Source of the DNA: Campylobacteraceae bacterium | GTDB taxonomy: Bacteria; Campylobacterota; Campylobacteria; Campylobacterales; Sulfurovaceae | Length of the DNA: 8,213 nucleotides | Direction of reading: 5' to 3' | Assembly: GCA_027023325.1 (NCBI GenBank) | Contig: JALVVQ010000251.1 | Span: 1 to 8,213 of the forward strand | Shown here: piece after piece, positions 1 through 6,227 of the stretch | Position numbering within the stretch: the first letter of the stretch is position 1 | Layout: the number at the start of each line of letters is the position of its first letter | Notes under the pieces: model-generated | Told to the model about the DNA's origin: nothing | The model's input: the letters and a program-made list of their open reading frames with translations, nothing else | The model's database searches: none | Program-made: the position numbers and the translations under genes

Positions 1-1
1 A

Positions 2-883
2 TGTTATAGTATAGAATTATTAAAATCATTTAGTGAAGTACAGCAAAGTGTTGTAGACTATTATGAAAAAAATAATATGAACCCAAAAACACCAATAAAG
101 TATTTCATTAATGCTTCCCAAACTCCAGAAATATATAATTATGGAGGAGATCTTAATTTATTTTATGAATTGATACAATCACGTGATGCAAATAAACTTT
201 ATGAGTATGCCAAGGTTTGCATAGATGTTGTATACATGAATGCAGTTAATTTAAACTTGCCAATTACTACAATATCATTATGTGAAGGGGATGCATTGGG
301 TGGTGGTTTTGAGGGAGTTATTTCTTGTAACATATCTATCGTTGAAGAGCAAGTTCAAATGGGGCTTCCTGAAATAAGATTTAATCTAATCCCCGGTATG
401 GGGGCATACAGCTTTCTTGCACGATCAGTAGGGACAAAAATGGCAGAAGAAATTATCTCAAGCGGTAAAATGTACGATGCTACAGAATTGTGTGATATGG
501 GGGTTGTTACACATGTTGTGAAACAGGGCGAAGGAGAAAAAGAAGTAAATAAATTCATGAAAAGACATAGCCGTTCCTTCAATGGTATGCAGGCGATACA
601 GGCAGCAAGACATAGGTATGCACCTATCGAGTATGATGAACTTATTGATATTACAAAAATTTGGGTAGATGCAGCACTTCGGCTGGAACCCAAGGATCTC
701 AGAATGATGAAAAAGCTAGTAGATGCACAAAATCAAAAAGCTATCAATATGCAGCGAAAACTTCGAACCAAGCAAGATAGGAGATTTGAAAAAGGGAATA
801 TCCAATTCCCCTTTGAAGATATGGAGGGGAATATTATTTTTAAAGATAGAAGATCAAGAAAGGATCCACGAAATTTAAAATAA
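2..883 (+). CDS. rpfF: RpfF-type crotonase (DSF-family fatty-acid signal synthase), 5' end cut by window edge
   Basis: Crotonase-fold enzyme resembling RpfF of Xanthomonas, which makes cis-2-unsaturated fatty-acid (DSF) signals from acyl-ACP by thioesterase and dehydratase activities in the cytoplasm. Seen: YNYGGDLNLF (RpfF has FNLGGDLALF), then GDALGGGFEG and MGLPEIRFNLIPGMGAYSFLAR. The two glutamates (codons at 311-313 and 371-373) are 20 residues apart, as are the catalytic pair E141/E161 of RpfF. The frame has no stop between base 2 and the ATG at 77, and these 25 codons (starting CYSIELL) align with RpfF residues beginning CFSTRLV. The gene therefore starts left of the window, about 30 residues upstream by comparison with RpfF, and ATG 77 is internal with no Shine-Dalgarno. 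After the crotonase domain there is a basic tail of about 45 residues containing KDRRSRKDPR, which Xanthomonas RpfF lacks. The gene is more AT-rich than its neighbours. The family is fairly certain; DSF production is inferred. Confidence 0.8.
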   Translation, partial: CYSIELLKSFSEVQQSVVDYYEKNNMNPKTPIKYFINASQTPEIYNYGGDLNLFYELIQSRDANKLYEYAKVCIDVVYMNAVNLNLPITTISLCEGDALGGGFEGVISCNISIVEEQVQMGLPEIRFNLIPGMGAYSFLARSVGTKMAEEIISSGKMYDATELCDMGVVTHVVKQGEGEKEVNKFMKRHSRSFNGMQAIQAARHRYAPIEYDELIDITKIWVDAALRLEPKDLRMMKKLVDAQNQKAINMQRKLRTKQDRRFEKGNIQFPFEDMEGNIIFKDRRSRKDPRNLK

Positions 884-890
884 AGAAGGC

Positions 891-919
891 TTGAAAGATA
901 TTTTTAAAGCCTGTATAAT
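891..919 (+). promoter_or_regulatory. Sigma-70-type promoter for the DJ-1 family gene
   Basis: TTGAAA at 891-896 and a perfect TATAAT at 914-919 are separated by exactly 17 nt. Transcription would start near 926, about 33 nt before the ATG at 959. A start at ATG 932 would leave an almost leaderless mRNA, so the promoter also supports the later start. It is the best-matching promoter in the window. It lies 8 nt past the stop of the upstream gene, so the DJ-1 gene is probably its own transcription unit. Confidence 0.7.
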
Positions 920-946
920 ACTCTATAGTAGATGAAAATTACTTTC

Positions 947-951
947 AGGAG
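947..951 (+). promoter_or_regulatory. Ribosome binding site that fixes the DJ-1 gene start
   Basis: AGGAG at 947-951 lies 7 nt before ATG 959. The earlier in-frame ATG at 932 has only AT-rich sequence before it and no Shine-Dalgarno, so 959 is the chosen start. Confidence 0.75.
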
Positions 952-958
952 AGCAGAT

Positions 959-1510
959 ATGGCATCAGCATTGGTTTTATTGGCAGAAGGTTTTGAGGAG
1001 ATAGAGGCAGTCTCTATTATTGATATTCTCCGAAGAGGGGGTGTGGAGGTACACAGTGCTTATCTTGAGGGAGAGCTTGTTACGGGTGCCAATGGTATTA
1101 CGGTACAGGCTAATATCGCGCTAAAGGTGGCATTTCCTGATGATTATGACATCGTAGTGCTGCCGGGTGGATGGGATGGTACCAATCGCTTGGCGGAGAG
1201 TCCATTGGCGCAAACCGTAATCAAAAAGTTTGCCAATGATGGCAAGTGGGTGGCTGCGATGTGTGCTGCGCCCTATGCACTGCATGTAGCAGGTGTGTTG
1301 AGTAAGCGTTATACCTGTTATCCTTCTGTCGAAGCGCAGATTCGTCCCGAGGAGAGGGTTGCGGATGAAAAAGTAGTTGTTGACGGCAAGGTAATCACCT
1401 CTCAGGGGCCTGGTACGGCTATCTGTTTTGGATTGGAAATGGTGCGACAGTTGGTCGGCGAAGAGAGCTATCACGCTGTCAGAGAAGGCACACTCTCTAC
1501 TTTTTGCTAA
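959..1510 (+). CDS. DJ-1/PfpI superfamily protein, YajL (ThiJ) type
   Basis: A 183-residue single-domain DJ-1 family protein of typical length (human DJ-1 189, E. coli YajL 196). From ATG 959 it opens MASALVLLAEGFEEIEAVS, matching the first strand and helix of DJ-1. The nucleophile elbow AAMCAAP places the reactive cysteine at residue 102 (C106 of human DJ-1); E16 matches DJ-1 E18, which tunes that cysteine. VVLPGG (66-71) and LTSQGPGTA-like VITSQGPGTA (145-154) are further family signatures. Members of this family have been assigned glyoxalase III, deglycase and chaperone activities against carbonyl and oxidative stress; which applies here cannot be told. The old name ThiJ suggests thiamine biosynthesis, but nothing here supports that. 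It has its own promoter and Shine-Dalgarno; no clear terminator follows. An in-frame ATG at 932 would add nine poorly conserved residues and was not chosen. Confidence 0.9.
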   Translation: MASALVLLAEGFEEIEAVSIIDILRRGGVEVHSAYLEGELVTGANGITVQANIALKVAFPDDYDIVVLPGGWDGTNRLAESPLAQTVIKKFANDGKWVAAMCAAPYALHVAGVLSKRYTCYPSVEAQIRPEERVADEKVVVDGKVITSQGPGTAICFGLEMVRQLVGEESYHAVREGTLSTFC

Positions 1511-1557
1511 AAAGTGCAATTCACATAGAATTAAAGTAAAGAAGAGTCAAACCAAGT

Positions 1558-1569
1558 TATACTTATAGT
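1558..1569 (+). promoter_or_regulatory. Possible -10 elements upstream of the mqo leader
   Basis: Two adjoining -10-like hexamers, TATACT (1558-1563) and TATAGT (1564-1569), sit in AT-rich sequence. There is no recognisable -35 at the proper distance, which is common in Campylobacterota. The second would start transcription near 1576, the first base of the predicted structured leader. This is a weak call made partly on position. Confidence 0.35.
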
Positions 1570-1575
1570 TGCTAA

Positions 1576-1690
1576 ATAGTGTTTGTCGAGAGACATCAAA
1601 GTCTACAAAAATATTGATGTATAAATACATTTTAATTGTAGAACAGTAGATAAGAAATTCTTGTCTATGTGTGCTTGATGTAAACACTAT
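1576..1690 (+). promoter_or_regulatory. Candidate structured RNA leader (or small RNA) upstream of mqo
   Basis: Stems found by eye: P1, 1576-1584 with 1682-1690, 9 bp perfect; a mini hairpin GTC-GAGA-GAC at 1585-1594 with a GNRA-type loop; P2, ATCAA 1595-1599 with TTGAT 1675-1679; P3, TCTACAA 1602-1608 with TTGTAGA 1636-1642, enclosing ATGTA 1617-1621 with TACAT 1626-1630; P4, 1646-1655 with 1659-1668, 10 bp including two G-U pairs, 3-nt loop. Together they form a junction closed by P1/P2 with two internal arms. It ends 20 nt before the mqo Shine-Dalgarno, so a 5' leader acting in cis is the simplest reading. It matches no riboswitch class I can recall, and no poly-U terminator follows it. 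AT-rich DNA makes chance stems easy, so this is a hypothesis. Confidence 0.4.
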
Positions 1691-1710
1691 ACGGCCAAAC
1701 TAACTTTCAC

Positions 1711-1717
1711 AAAGGTG
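1711..1717 (+). promoter_or_regulatory. mqo ribosome binding site, in a small hairpin
   Basis: AAAGGTG at 1711-1717 is well placed for ATG 1727 (9-nt gap). The in-frame GTG at 1715 lies inside this site and has no Shine-Dalgarno of its own, so ATG 1727 is preferred. TCAC (1707-1710) can pair with GTGA (1715-1718) around an AAAG loop, which would partly hide the site; the 4-bp stem is weak. Confidence 0.6.
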
Positions 1718-1726
1718 AGTGATACT

Positions 1727-3079
1727 ATGGAGACAGAAACATATGAGGTCCTGATCATTGGAGGAGGCGTCTCTGGCGCTGCTCTTTTTTATGAGTTGAG
1801 CTACTATACAGACTTGACAAGCGTTGCGCTTTTGGAGAAATACTCTGAGGTGTCAACATTGAATTCAAATGCTACGGCAAATTCCCAGACGATTCATTGT
1901 GGTGATATTGAGACAAACTATACGCTGGACAAGGCTAGACATGTACAGCGTACAGCAAAGATGATAGAAAAGTATTGCCTGCAGTATGGCTATGAAGAAA
2001 AGATTATGTTTAAGCATCAGAAAATGGCCATAGGCATCGGGTACGATGAGTGTCGTTTTATGACGAAGCGTTATGAAGAATTCAAGTCACTCTATCCTTA
2101 TTTGGAGCTTTACAGCAAAGAGGATTTGGAGAAGATAGAGCCTGCACTTATTTTTGACGAAAAAGGGCATGGTCGAAATGAAGAGATTGTGGGTGTTGGT
2201 ACCAGCGATCAGTATACGACAGCCAACTTTAAAGCACTCAGTGATACCTTTATCGAGAATGCTAAGAAAAATGAACAGATGCAGACAGATATCTTTTTTG
2301 ATGCGCAAGTGACGAAGATAGAAAAGAGAGATGGCATCTTTCATGTAGAGACAAAAGATGGCAGAAAATTTCAAGCCAAAATGGTCATAGCCAATGCGGG
2401 TGCCCACAGTCTGTTTTTGGCACACCAGATGGGATATGGATTGGATTATGGACAGCTTCCTATGGCAGGAAGCTTCTATAAGGCGCACAAGCGTATCCTT
2501 GTAGGAAAGGTGTATATGGTGCAAAATCCTAAATTGCCATTTGCTGCATTGCACGGTGATCCGGATATCACCTTGAATGATGATACGCGTTTTGGCCCAA
2601 CTGCCTTGGTACTGCCCAAACTTGAGCGCTTTAAGAGCGGCACCTACTTGGACTTCTTTAAAACATTGCGTCTGGATAGCAATATTATCAAAATATTCTA
2701 TGATCTTCTAAAGGACAAGGATATCCGTAATTATATCTTGAGAAACTTCCTTTTTGAGATACCATATCTTGGAAAGCGTGCTTTTTTGAGAGATGCCAGA
2801 AAGATTGTACCCTCTTTGCAGATGGAAGATATCGAGTATGCCAAAGGGTTTGGTGGTGTAAGAGGACAGATTCTGAACAAGACAACCCAGAAGTTGATGC
2901 TGGGTGAAGCCTCTATTGATACTGGTGAGGGCATTATCTTCAATATGACGCCTTCACCGGGAGCCACATCATGTCTGGGGAACGCTCAGCGTGATGTGAA
3001 AAAGATCTGTGCTTATTTGAACAAAACATTTGACGAGGCACAATTCGACCAAGACTTAGTTGAAGGAGAGCAAAGATGA
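1727..3079 (+). CDS. mqo: Malate:quinone oxidoreductase (FAD-dependent, Helicobacter-type)
   Basis: A 450-residue FAD enzyme that oxidises malate to oxaloacetate and passes electrons to the membrane quinone pool, replacing or supplementing NAD-dependent malate dehydrogenase in the TCA cycle. Seen: N-terminal Rossmann motif LIIGGGVSGAALFYELS (residues 9-25), ANSQTIHCGDIETNY (51-65), QKMAIGIG (98-105), VQNPKLPFAALHGDPD (265-280), GPTALVLPKLER (290-301) and MTPSPGATSCLGNA (407-420). These blocks match, from memory, the Helicobacter pylori Mqo at nearly the same length. There is no signal peptide or membrane helix; the family is a peripheral inner-membrane protein. The start is ATG 1727, chosen for its Shine-Dalgarno. 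The stop overlaps the next ATG. The 216-bp upstream gap holds the candidate structured leader. A related 2-hydroxyacid oxidase such as LhgO is the alternative, but the block matches favour Mqo. Confidence 0.9.
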   Translation: METETYEVLIIGGGVSGAALFYELSYYTDLTSVALLEKYSEVSTLNSNATANSQTIHCGDIETNYTLDKARHVQRTAKMIEKYCLQYGYEEKIMFKHQKMAIGIGYDECRFMTKRYEEFKSLYPYLELYSKEDLEKIEPALIFDEKGHGRNEEIVGVGTSDQYTTANFKALSDTFIENAKKNEQMQTDIFFDAQVTKIEKRDGIFHVETKDGRKFQAKMVIANAGAHSLFLAHQMGYGLDYGQLPMAGSFYKAHKRILVGKVYMVQNPKLPFAALHGDPDITLNDDTRFGPTALVLPKLERFKSGTYLDFFKTLRLDSNIIKIFYDLLKDKDIRNYILRNFLFEIPYLGKRAFLRDARKIVPSLQMEDIEYAKGFGGVRGQILNKTTQKLMLGEASIDTGEGIIFNMTPSPGATSCLGNAQRDVKKICAYLNKTFDEAQFDQDLVEGEQR

Positions 3080-4197
3080 AAAAGTTACTTTATATAACTG
3101 ACCAGGAAGAGTATAGTGACAATGGTACGATATCGTCATTGTTTGACAAGCATTTGAGAAAATATTGGGATGTGGATATCGTTTTTATCACGAAATACAA
3201 GCATAGTTTTCAGCGAAAAGGAAATCATCTTATCGTTCCCCAAAAAGACCGTGACAGTATCATCACCTATCTCAGTACAGGAAGCGATCCTTCACAGTAT
3301 GATTTTGTGATTGTGCGTAATAAAAAAGATGTATTGAAAAATGTACTCAAGCACAAAGATGAGTTTGGATACAAAGTGGGCTATCGGATTTCCTATCCCA
3401 AAAAACACCATGCTTTGGAAATGACCAAAGGCTACTCGCCTTCTGCGATATACAAAAGACTTCTCTTTAATCGTAAGATACAGGAGAGAGATACTTTGGT
3501 AAACCAATGCGATCTGTTTATGCCTTCTTCACCAGAGGCGCATCGGACATTCTATCCTCATATCTCTACCAGGTCTTTTCCTATATGGGTAGGTCTCGAC
3601 CCTGACACAATCAAACATCACCAGTTCTCAGAAGGGGATCGAACCAATTTTGTGCATGCAGGCTCTGTTGATGAGATACGTAGTTTTGATGTGGTCTTGG
3701 ATGCATTTGAAGCAATCAAAGAGGACACATGGCATCTCAATATTATTACAAAGAAAAAAGAGTATATTTATACCCTGCTTCGTCTGTATCCTACGATTAA
3801 AAACAGAATTACCGTACATGAGGCGGTCTACACAGTCGATGAGTTGAGAGAAGAGGTAAACAAGAGCGACATTGGGATATCACTGCTGCCAAGTCTTCCT
3901 TTCTTTGATACGGTGATTGCGGACAAAGTCATCAGCTATTATGACTGTGCTATACCGACACTCATGACATCAAACAGCAAAAATCATGCTATTTTTGCAG
4001 ATGAGGAAGCCTTTTTTGTAGATTTCAATACAGAAGCAATCAGTAAGTCATTGCGAACATTGATAAAAATGCCAAGAGAGAAGCTCAGCGAGGTAGGCAA
4101 TAAAGGACAGGCAAAACTTCTTAAGCTAAAAAGAAACTATAAAATCTTGGCAGAGAGCTTGGCTGAGACGATGGATGATATCATTGCAAGCAAGTAA
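3076..4197 (+). CDS. Putative GT-B glycosyltransferase (GT4-like), atypical active-site motif
   Basis: A 373-residue protein without signal peptide or membrane segments, so probably cytoplasmic. The C-terminal half (about 190-365) has a GT4-like layout: NFVHAGSVDEIRSFDVVLDAF (191-211) resembles the opening strand and helix of the donor-binding domain. SDIGISLLPSLPFFDTVIADKVISYYDCAIPTL (264-296 region) resembles the usual block ending K-x-x-E-Y-x-A-x-G-x-P. At the usual glutamate there is serine (S287), and the small-residue/glycine pair is replaced by C291 and I293. The N-terminal half (KKLLYITDQEEYSDNG onward) fits a divergent acceptor domain. The sugar and acceptor are unknown. ATG overlaps the mqo stop as ATGA, with AAGGAG at 3063-3068 seven nt upstream, implying translational coupling. 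The family call is moderate; it may be a divergent or non-catalytic relative. Confidence 0.6.
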   Translation: MKKLLYITDQEEYSDNGTISSLFDKHLRKYWDVDIVFITKYKHSFQRKGNHLIVPQKDRDSIITYLSTGSDPSQYDFVIVRNKKDVLKNVLKHKDEFGYKVGYRISYPKKHHALEMTKGYSPSAIYKRLLFNRKIQERDTLVNQCDLFMPSSPEAHRTFYPHISTRSFPIWVGLDPDTIKHHQFSEGDRTNFVHAGSVDEIRSFDVVLDAFEAIKEDTWHLNIITKKKEYIYTLLRLYPTIKNRITVHEAVYTVDELREEVNKSDIGISLLPSLPFFDTVIADKVISYYDCAIPTLMTSNSKNHAIFADEEAFFVDFNTEAISKSLRTLIKMPREKLSEVGNKGQAKLLKLKRNYKILAESLAETMDDIIASK

Positions 4198-4238
4198 CAA
4201 GAACAGGAGATACCCTTAGGTTTTTATTGTATACTTCA

Positions 4239-4247
4239 TGTTATAAA
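4239..4247 (+). promoter_or_regulatory. Extended -10 promoter for the lipoprotein gene
   Basis: TG at 4239-4240, one spacer base, then TATAAA at 4242-4247 make an extended -10 element; a good -35 is not visible. Start of transcription would be near 4254, giving a leader of about 23 nt before ATG 4277. A second TATAAA at 4252-4257 is an alternative but leaves little room for the leader. Confidence 0.5.
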
Positions 4248-4276
4248 TACCTATAAAATAAAATGAAGGTGAAACA

Positions 4277-6103
4277 ATGAAAAAAACGATATTTTTCGGG
4301 GCGATATCCATAGCAGTGATGTTTGCTGCGGCAGGATGTGGGAAAGATACAGATGAGGTGAAGGGTTCAGGGTCAAGCACTGTTTTGCCCAAGGCGGTAA
4401 AGACAGTGGATATCACTGCCAGAAAGCGGGTACTTGAAGCTGAGATGGCAGCACTGGCGCAGTATGGGCTGGATGCCAACAAGACAACAGATACGCAAGC
4501 ATCCGCGCATTATCTCATAGAGATCAAAGATGCACAGAAAACAGCGCAGGCACTACTTGTCTGGCTAAATGCTGGAAACACTACACCAAGAGACCGAAAA
4601 ATATTTGTGACACTTTTTGAGAATATGAAGTATTTTGGTATGGATGTGGACTGGGAGAAGTATGCCAAAAACAAGCCACAGAGTGTCTTTGTCTATCTCA
4701 TGGGTAGCGGAAAAGAAAAAGGGTTTATGAAACCACTGATAAAGCAGAAAGCACTGGGCGTCTATCTCTCCTATGGTGGGAAAGAGCAGCTCACAAGAAT
4801 AGATATCAAAGATATTGACAGTGAAGTATCAGAAGGGAATACGACCTTCAAGATAGTACTCAAAGGAGCAAAAGCGTTGATTTCAATGATGCCGACTGCA
4901 CAGGATACCGCAAGTAAGATGCACTTGGATTCTGGCATATTTTCGCTTACTACGCATGAAATGCTTCCTGCTGATAATAACAAAACTAAAGTGCAAACCA
5001 TGCATTATGCCTATACGAATGGTAGTTGTGATATTGACAAAAGTAATAGCTACCTAGGCGAGATAGCATGTGCCTTTCCTTCTGTCACATTTGAGGGAAA
5101 CAACGGAGGAGAAAAGCTGACAGTGCAGACAGAGGGCTGGAAACTCAAGACGCTAAGTACTGCAAAAAGTGGAAAAATGCAAAGTGACGGATCTTTTGAA
5201 ATTGGTAAAATTAGGGTAGAAAACAAGGATGCTGCAAATCCCATTACGACAGTATTGAATAACTTAAAACTGAAAATGGCAGCAACCAATATTGATGAGT
5301 CGCTCATCAAAGCACTCTATACTCTATCAAATACACCACAAAAAGATAGCAATCAGAGTATTGCAAAGACGATGAAGATTGTGGGAGATATGTTTTCGAC
5401 AGGACTGACTATTGATTATTTATTGTCTATTGCCTCGATAGAGGGGCAAGTGGGTGATGCCGGCAAGAGCAAGCAGTTCAAGGTGGATACTGTTGAAGAA
5501 AAAGGTATGGTTGCTTTTACAAAGACCTATGATTTCAAGGATATGCTAAAAGTCAAAGAGGTGCGTGTGTTAGATCAGGCAAAAGGAACAACACTTTTTG
5601 AACTGAAAAAATTGAAATTTGGGTCTCAGATAGCAAAACTCTATAACTTTATGCCTGGATTTATGGAATTCTCCGGTGCGCTTGCCAAGCATCCTAGGCA
5701 AACAAATCCTACAGCAGAAGAGATGAAAAAACTCTCAGACATAGGAATGAAGATGGTGAACAATGGTTTTAGTATGGCCTATTCACCGCTGTCGCTGGAG
5801 AAGATCAAGATTGCTCAGGCAAAAGTAGACTATGGCAAGATGCAGTTAGATCTCAATGCTACACTGAAGCCTAATAGCGCCAAGTTGGTCAATGCGATGT
5901 CTGCGATGCAGTTGCTTGGCTTTTTACAGGCAGACGGAAGGTTGGTTTTGAACAAGGCAGATTTGGAAAGGATGTCCAATAGTCTTCCTCCGCAGGTGAT
6001 GGCTATGGTGATGCTGTATGCCAAGTACGAGGGAGGCAAAGCCGTCTTTGTTTTAAAGTTTGACAAAGGGCATTTGCTGGTCAATGACAAACCCGTCATG
6101 TAG
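4277..6103 (+). CDS. Predicted lipoprotein, possibly DUF945/YdgA-like, function unknown
   Basis: A 608-residue protein with a lipoprotein signal: KK at 2-3, hydrophobic stretch 5-19 and lipobox AAGC with the acylated cysteine at 21. The +2 residue is glycine, so there is no aspartate retention signal. A polar linker follows (22-45). The body is rich in beta-type alternation with no further membrane segment. A region around 245-340 (NGSCDIDK, CAFPSVTFEG, NNLKLKMAATNID) and the C-terminal end FDKGHLLVNDKPVM (595-608) recall the DUF945 family of E. coli YdgA, whose members end in a similar gkL-x-vNGk motif. This match is from memory and only moderate. C251 and C265 are the only cysteines of the mature body and could form a disulfide in the periplasm. 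The start has AAGGTG at 4266-4271. It follows the glycosyltransferase gene by 79 bp without a terminator between, so read-through is possible, but it has its own -10 element. Confidence 0.75.
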   Translation: MKKTIFFGAISIAVMFAAAGCGKDTDEVKGSGSSTVLPKAVKTVDITARKRVLEAEMAALAQYGLDANKTTDTQASAHYLIEIKDAQKTAQALLVWLNAGNTTPRDRKIFVTLFENMKYFGMDVDWEKYAKNKPQSVFVYLMGSGKEKGFMKPLIKQKALGVYLSYGGKEQLTRIDIKDIDSEVSEGNTTFKIVLKGAKALISMMPTAQDTASKMHLDSGIFSLTTHEMLPADNNKTKVQTMHYAYTNGSCDIDKSNSYLGEIACAFPSVTFEGNNGGEKLTVQTEGWKLKTLSTAKSGKMQSDGSFEIGKIRVENKDAANPITTVLNNLKLKMAATNIDESLIKALYTLSNTPQKDSNQSIAKTMKIVGDMFSTGLTIDYLLSIASIEGQVGDAGKSKQFKVDTVEEKGMVAFTKTYDFKDMLKVKEVRVLDQAKGTTLFELKKLKFGSQIAKLYNFMPGFMEFSGALAKHPRQTNPTAEEMKKLSDIGMKMVNNGFSMAYSPLSLEKIKIAQAKVDYGKMQLDLNATLKPNSAKLVNAMSAMQLLGFLQADGRLVLNKADLERMSNSLPPQVMAMVMLYAKYEGGKAVFVLKFDKGHLLVNDKPVM

Positions 6104-6110
6104 CGCTATA

Positions 6111-6135
6111 GACAAGAGCCTTTTGGCTTTTGTTT
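6111..6135 (+). terminator. Rho-independent terminator after the lipoprotein gene
   Basis: ACAAGAGCC (6112-6120) pairs with GGCTTTTGT (6125-6133) around a TTTT loop: 9 bp with one G-U pair, extendable by a G-U at 6111/6134. The downstream arm is T-rich and followed by TTA. It begins 7 nt past the lipoprotein stop and separates that unit from dnaE. Confidence 0.7.
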
Positions 6136-6191
6136 AGGGGTATCGCCTATTATTAGAGGTGTCCTTAATACTCTCTTTACATAAACTTCGA

Positions 6192-6197
6192 TATATT
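6192..6197 (+). promoter_or_regulatory. Possible dnaE -10 element
   Basis: TATATT at 6192-6197 is the best -10-like hexamer between the terminator and dnaE; start of transcription would be near 6204, 24 nt before ATG 6228. There is no convincing -35. A promoter must exist somewhere in 6136-6225 if the terminator works, but this exact choice is weak. Confidence 0.3.
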
Positions 6198-6227
6198 CTT
6201 TTACTACTATTTTCCAAAAGGTACACC

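Noticed and set aside
77..79. ATG 77 as the start of the RpfF-like gene
   Set aside because: No Shine-Dalgarno precedes it, and the frame stays open upstream with 25 codons that align with RpfF.
887..912. Inverted repeat AGGCTT/AAGCCT as a terminator for the RpfF-like gene
   Set aside because: Only 6 bp with a 14-nt loop and no T-run after it, and it overlaps the promoter spacer.
932..934. ATG 932 as the start of the DJ-1 gene
   Set aside because: It lies about 6 nt from the predicted transcription start and has no Shine-Dalgarno, while ATG 959 has AGGAG at ideal spacing and begins exactly where DJ-1 homology begins.
959..1510. Thiamine biosynthesis (ThiJ) role for the DJ-1 protein
   Set aside because: The ThiJ name is historical; no thi genes are nearby and the conserved Cys/Glu pair points to DJ-1 chemistry.
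1499..1515. ACTTTTT/AAAAAGT stem overlapping the DJ-1 stop codon as a terminator
   Set aside because: The stem is nearly all A-T, the loop is 3 nt, and no U-tract follows on the + strand.
1715..1717. GTG 1715 as the start of mqo
   Set aside because: It lies within the Shine-Dalgarno that serves ATG 1727, and the four extra residues are not part of the family.
2087..2554. Antisense reading frame of 155 codons inside mqo
   Set aside because: It lies wholly opposite a well-conserved gene, shows no recognisable domain and has no sign of its own start signals.
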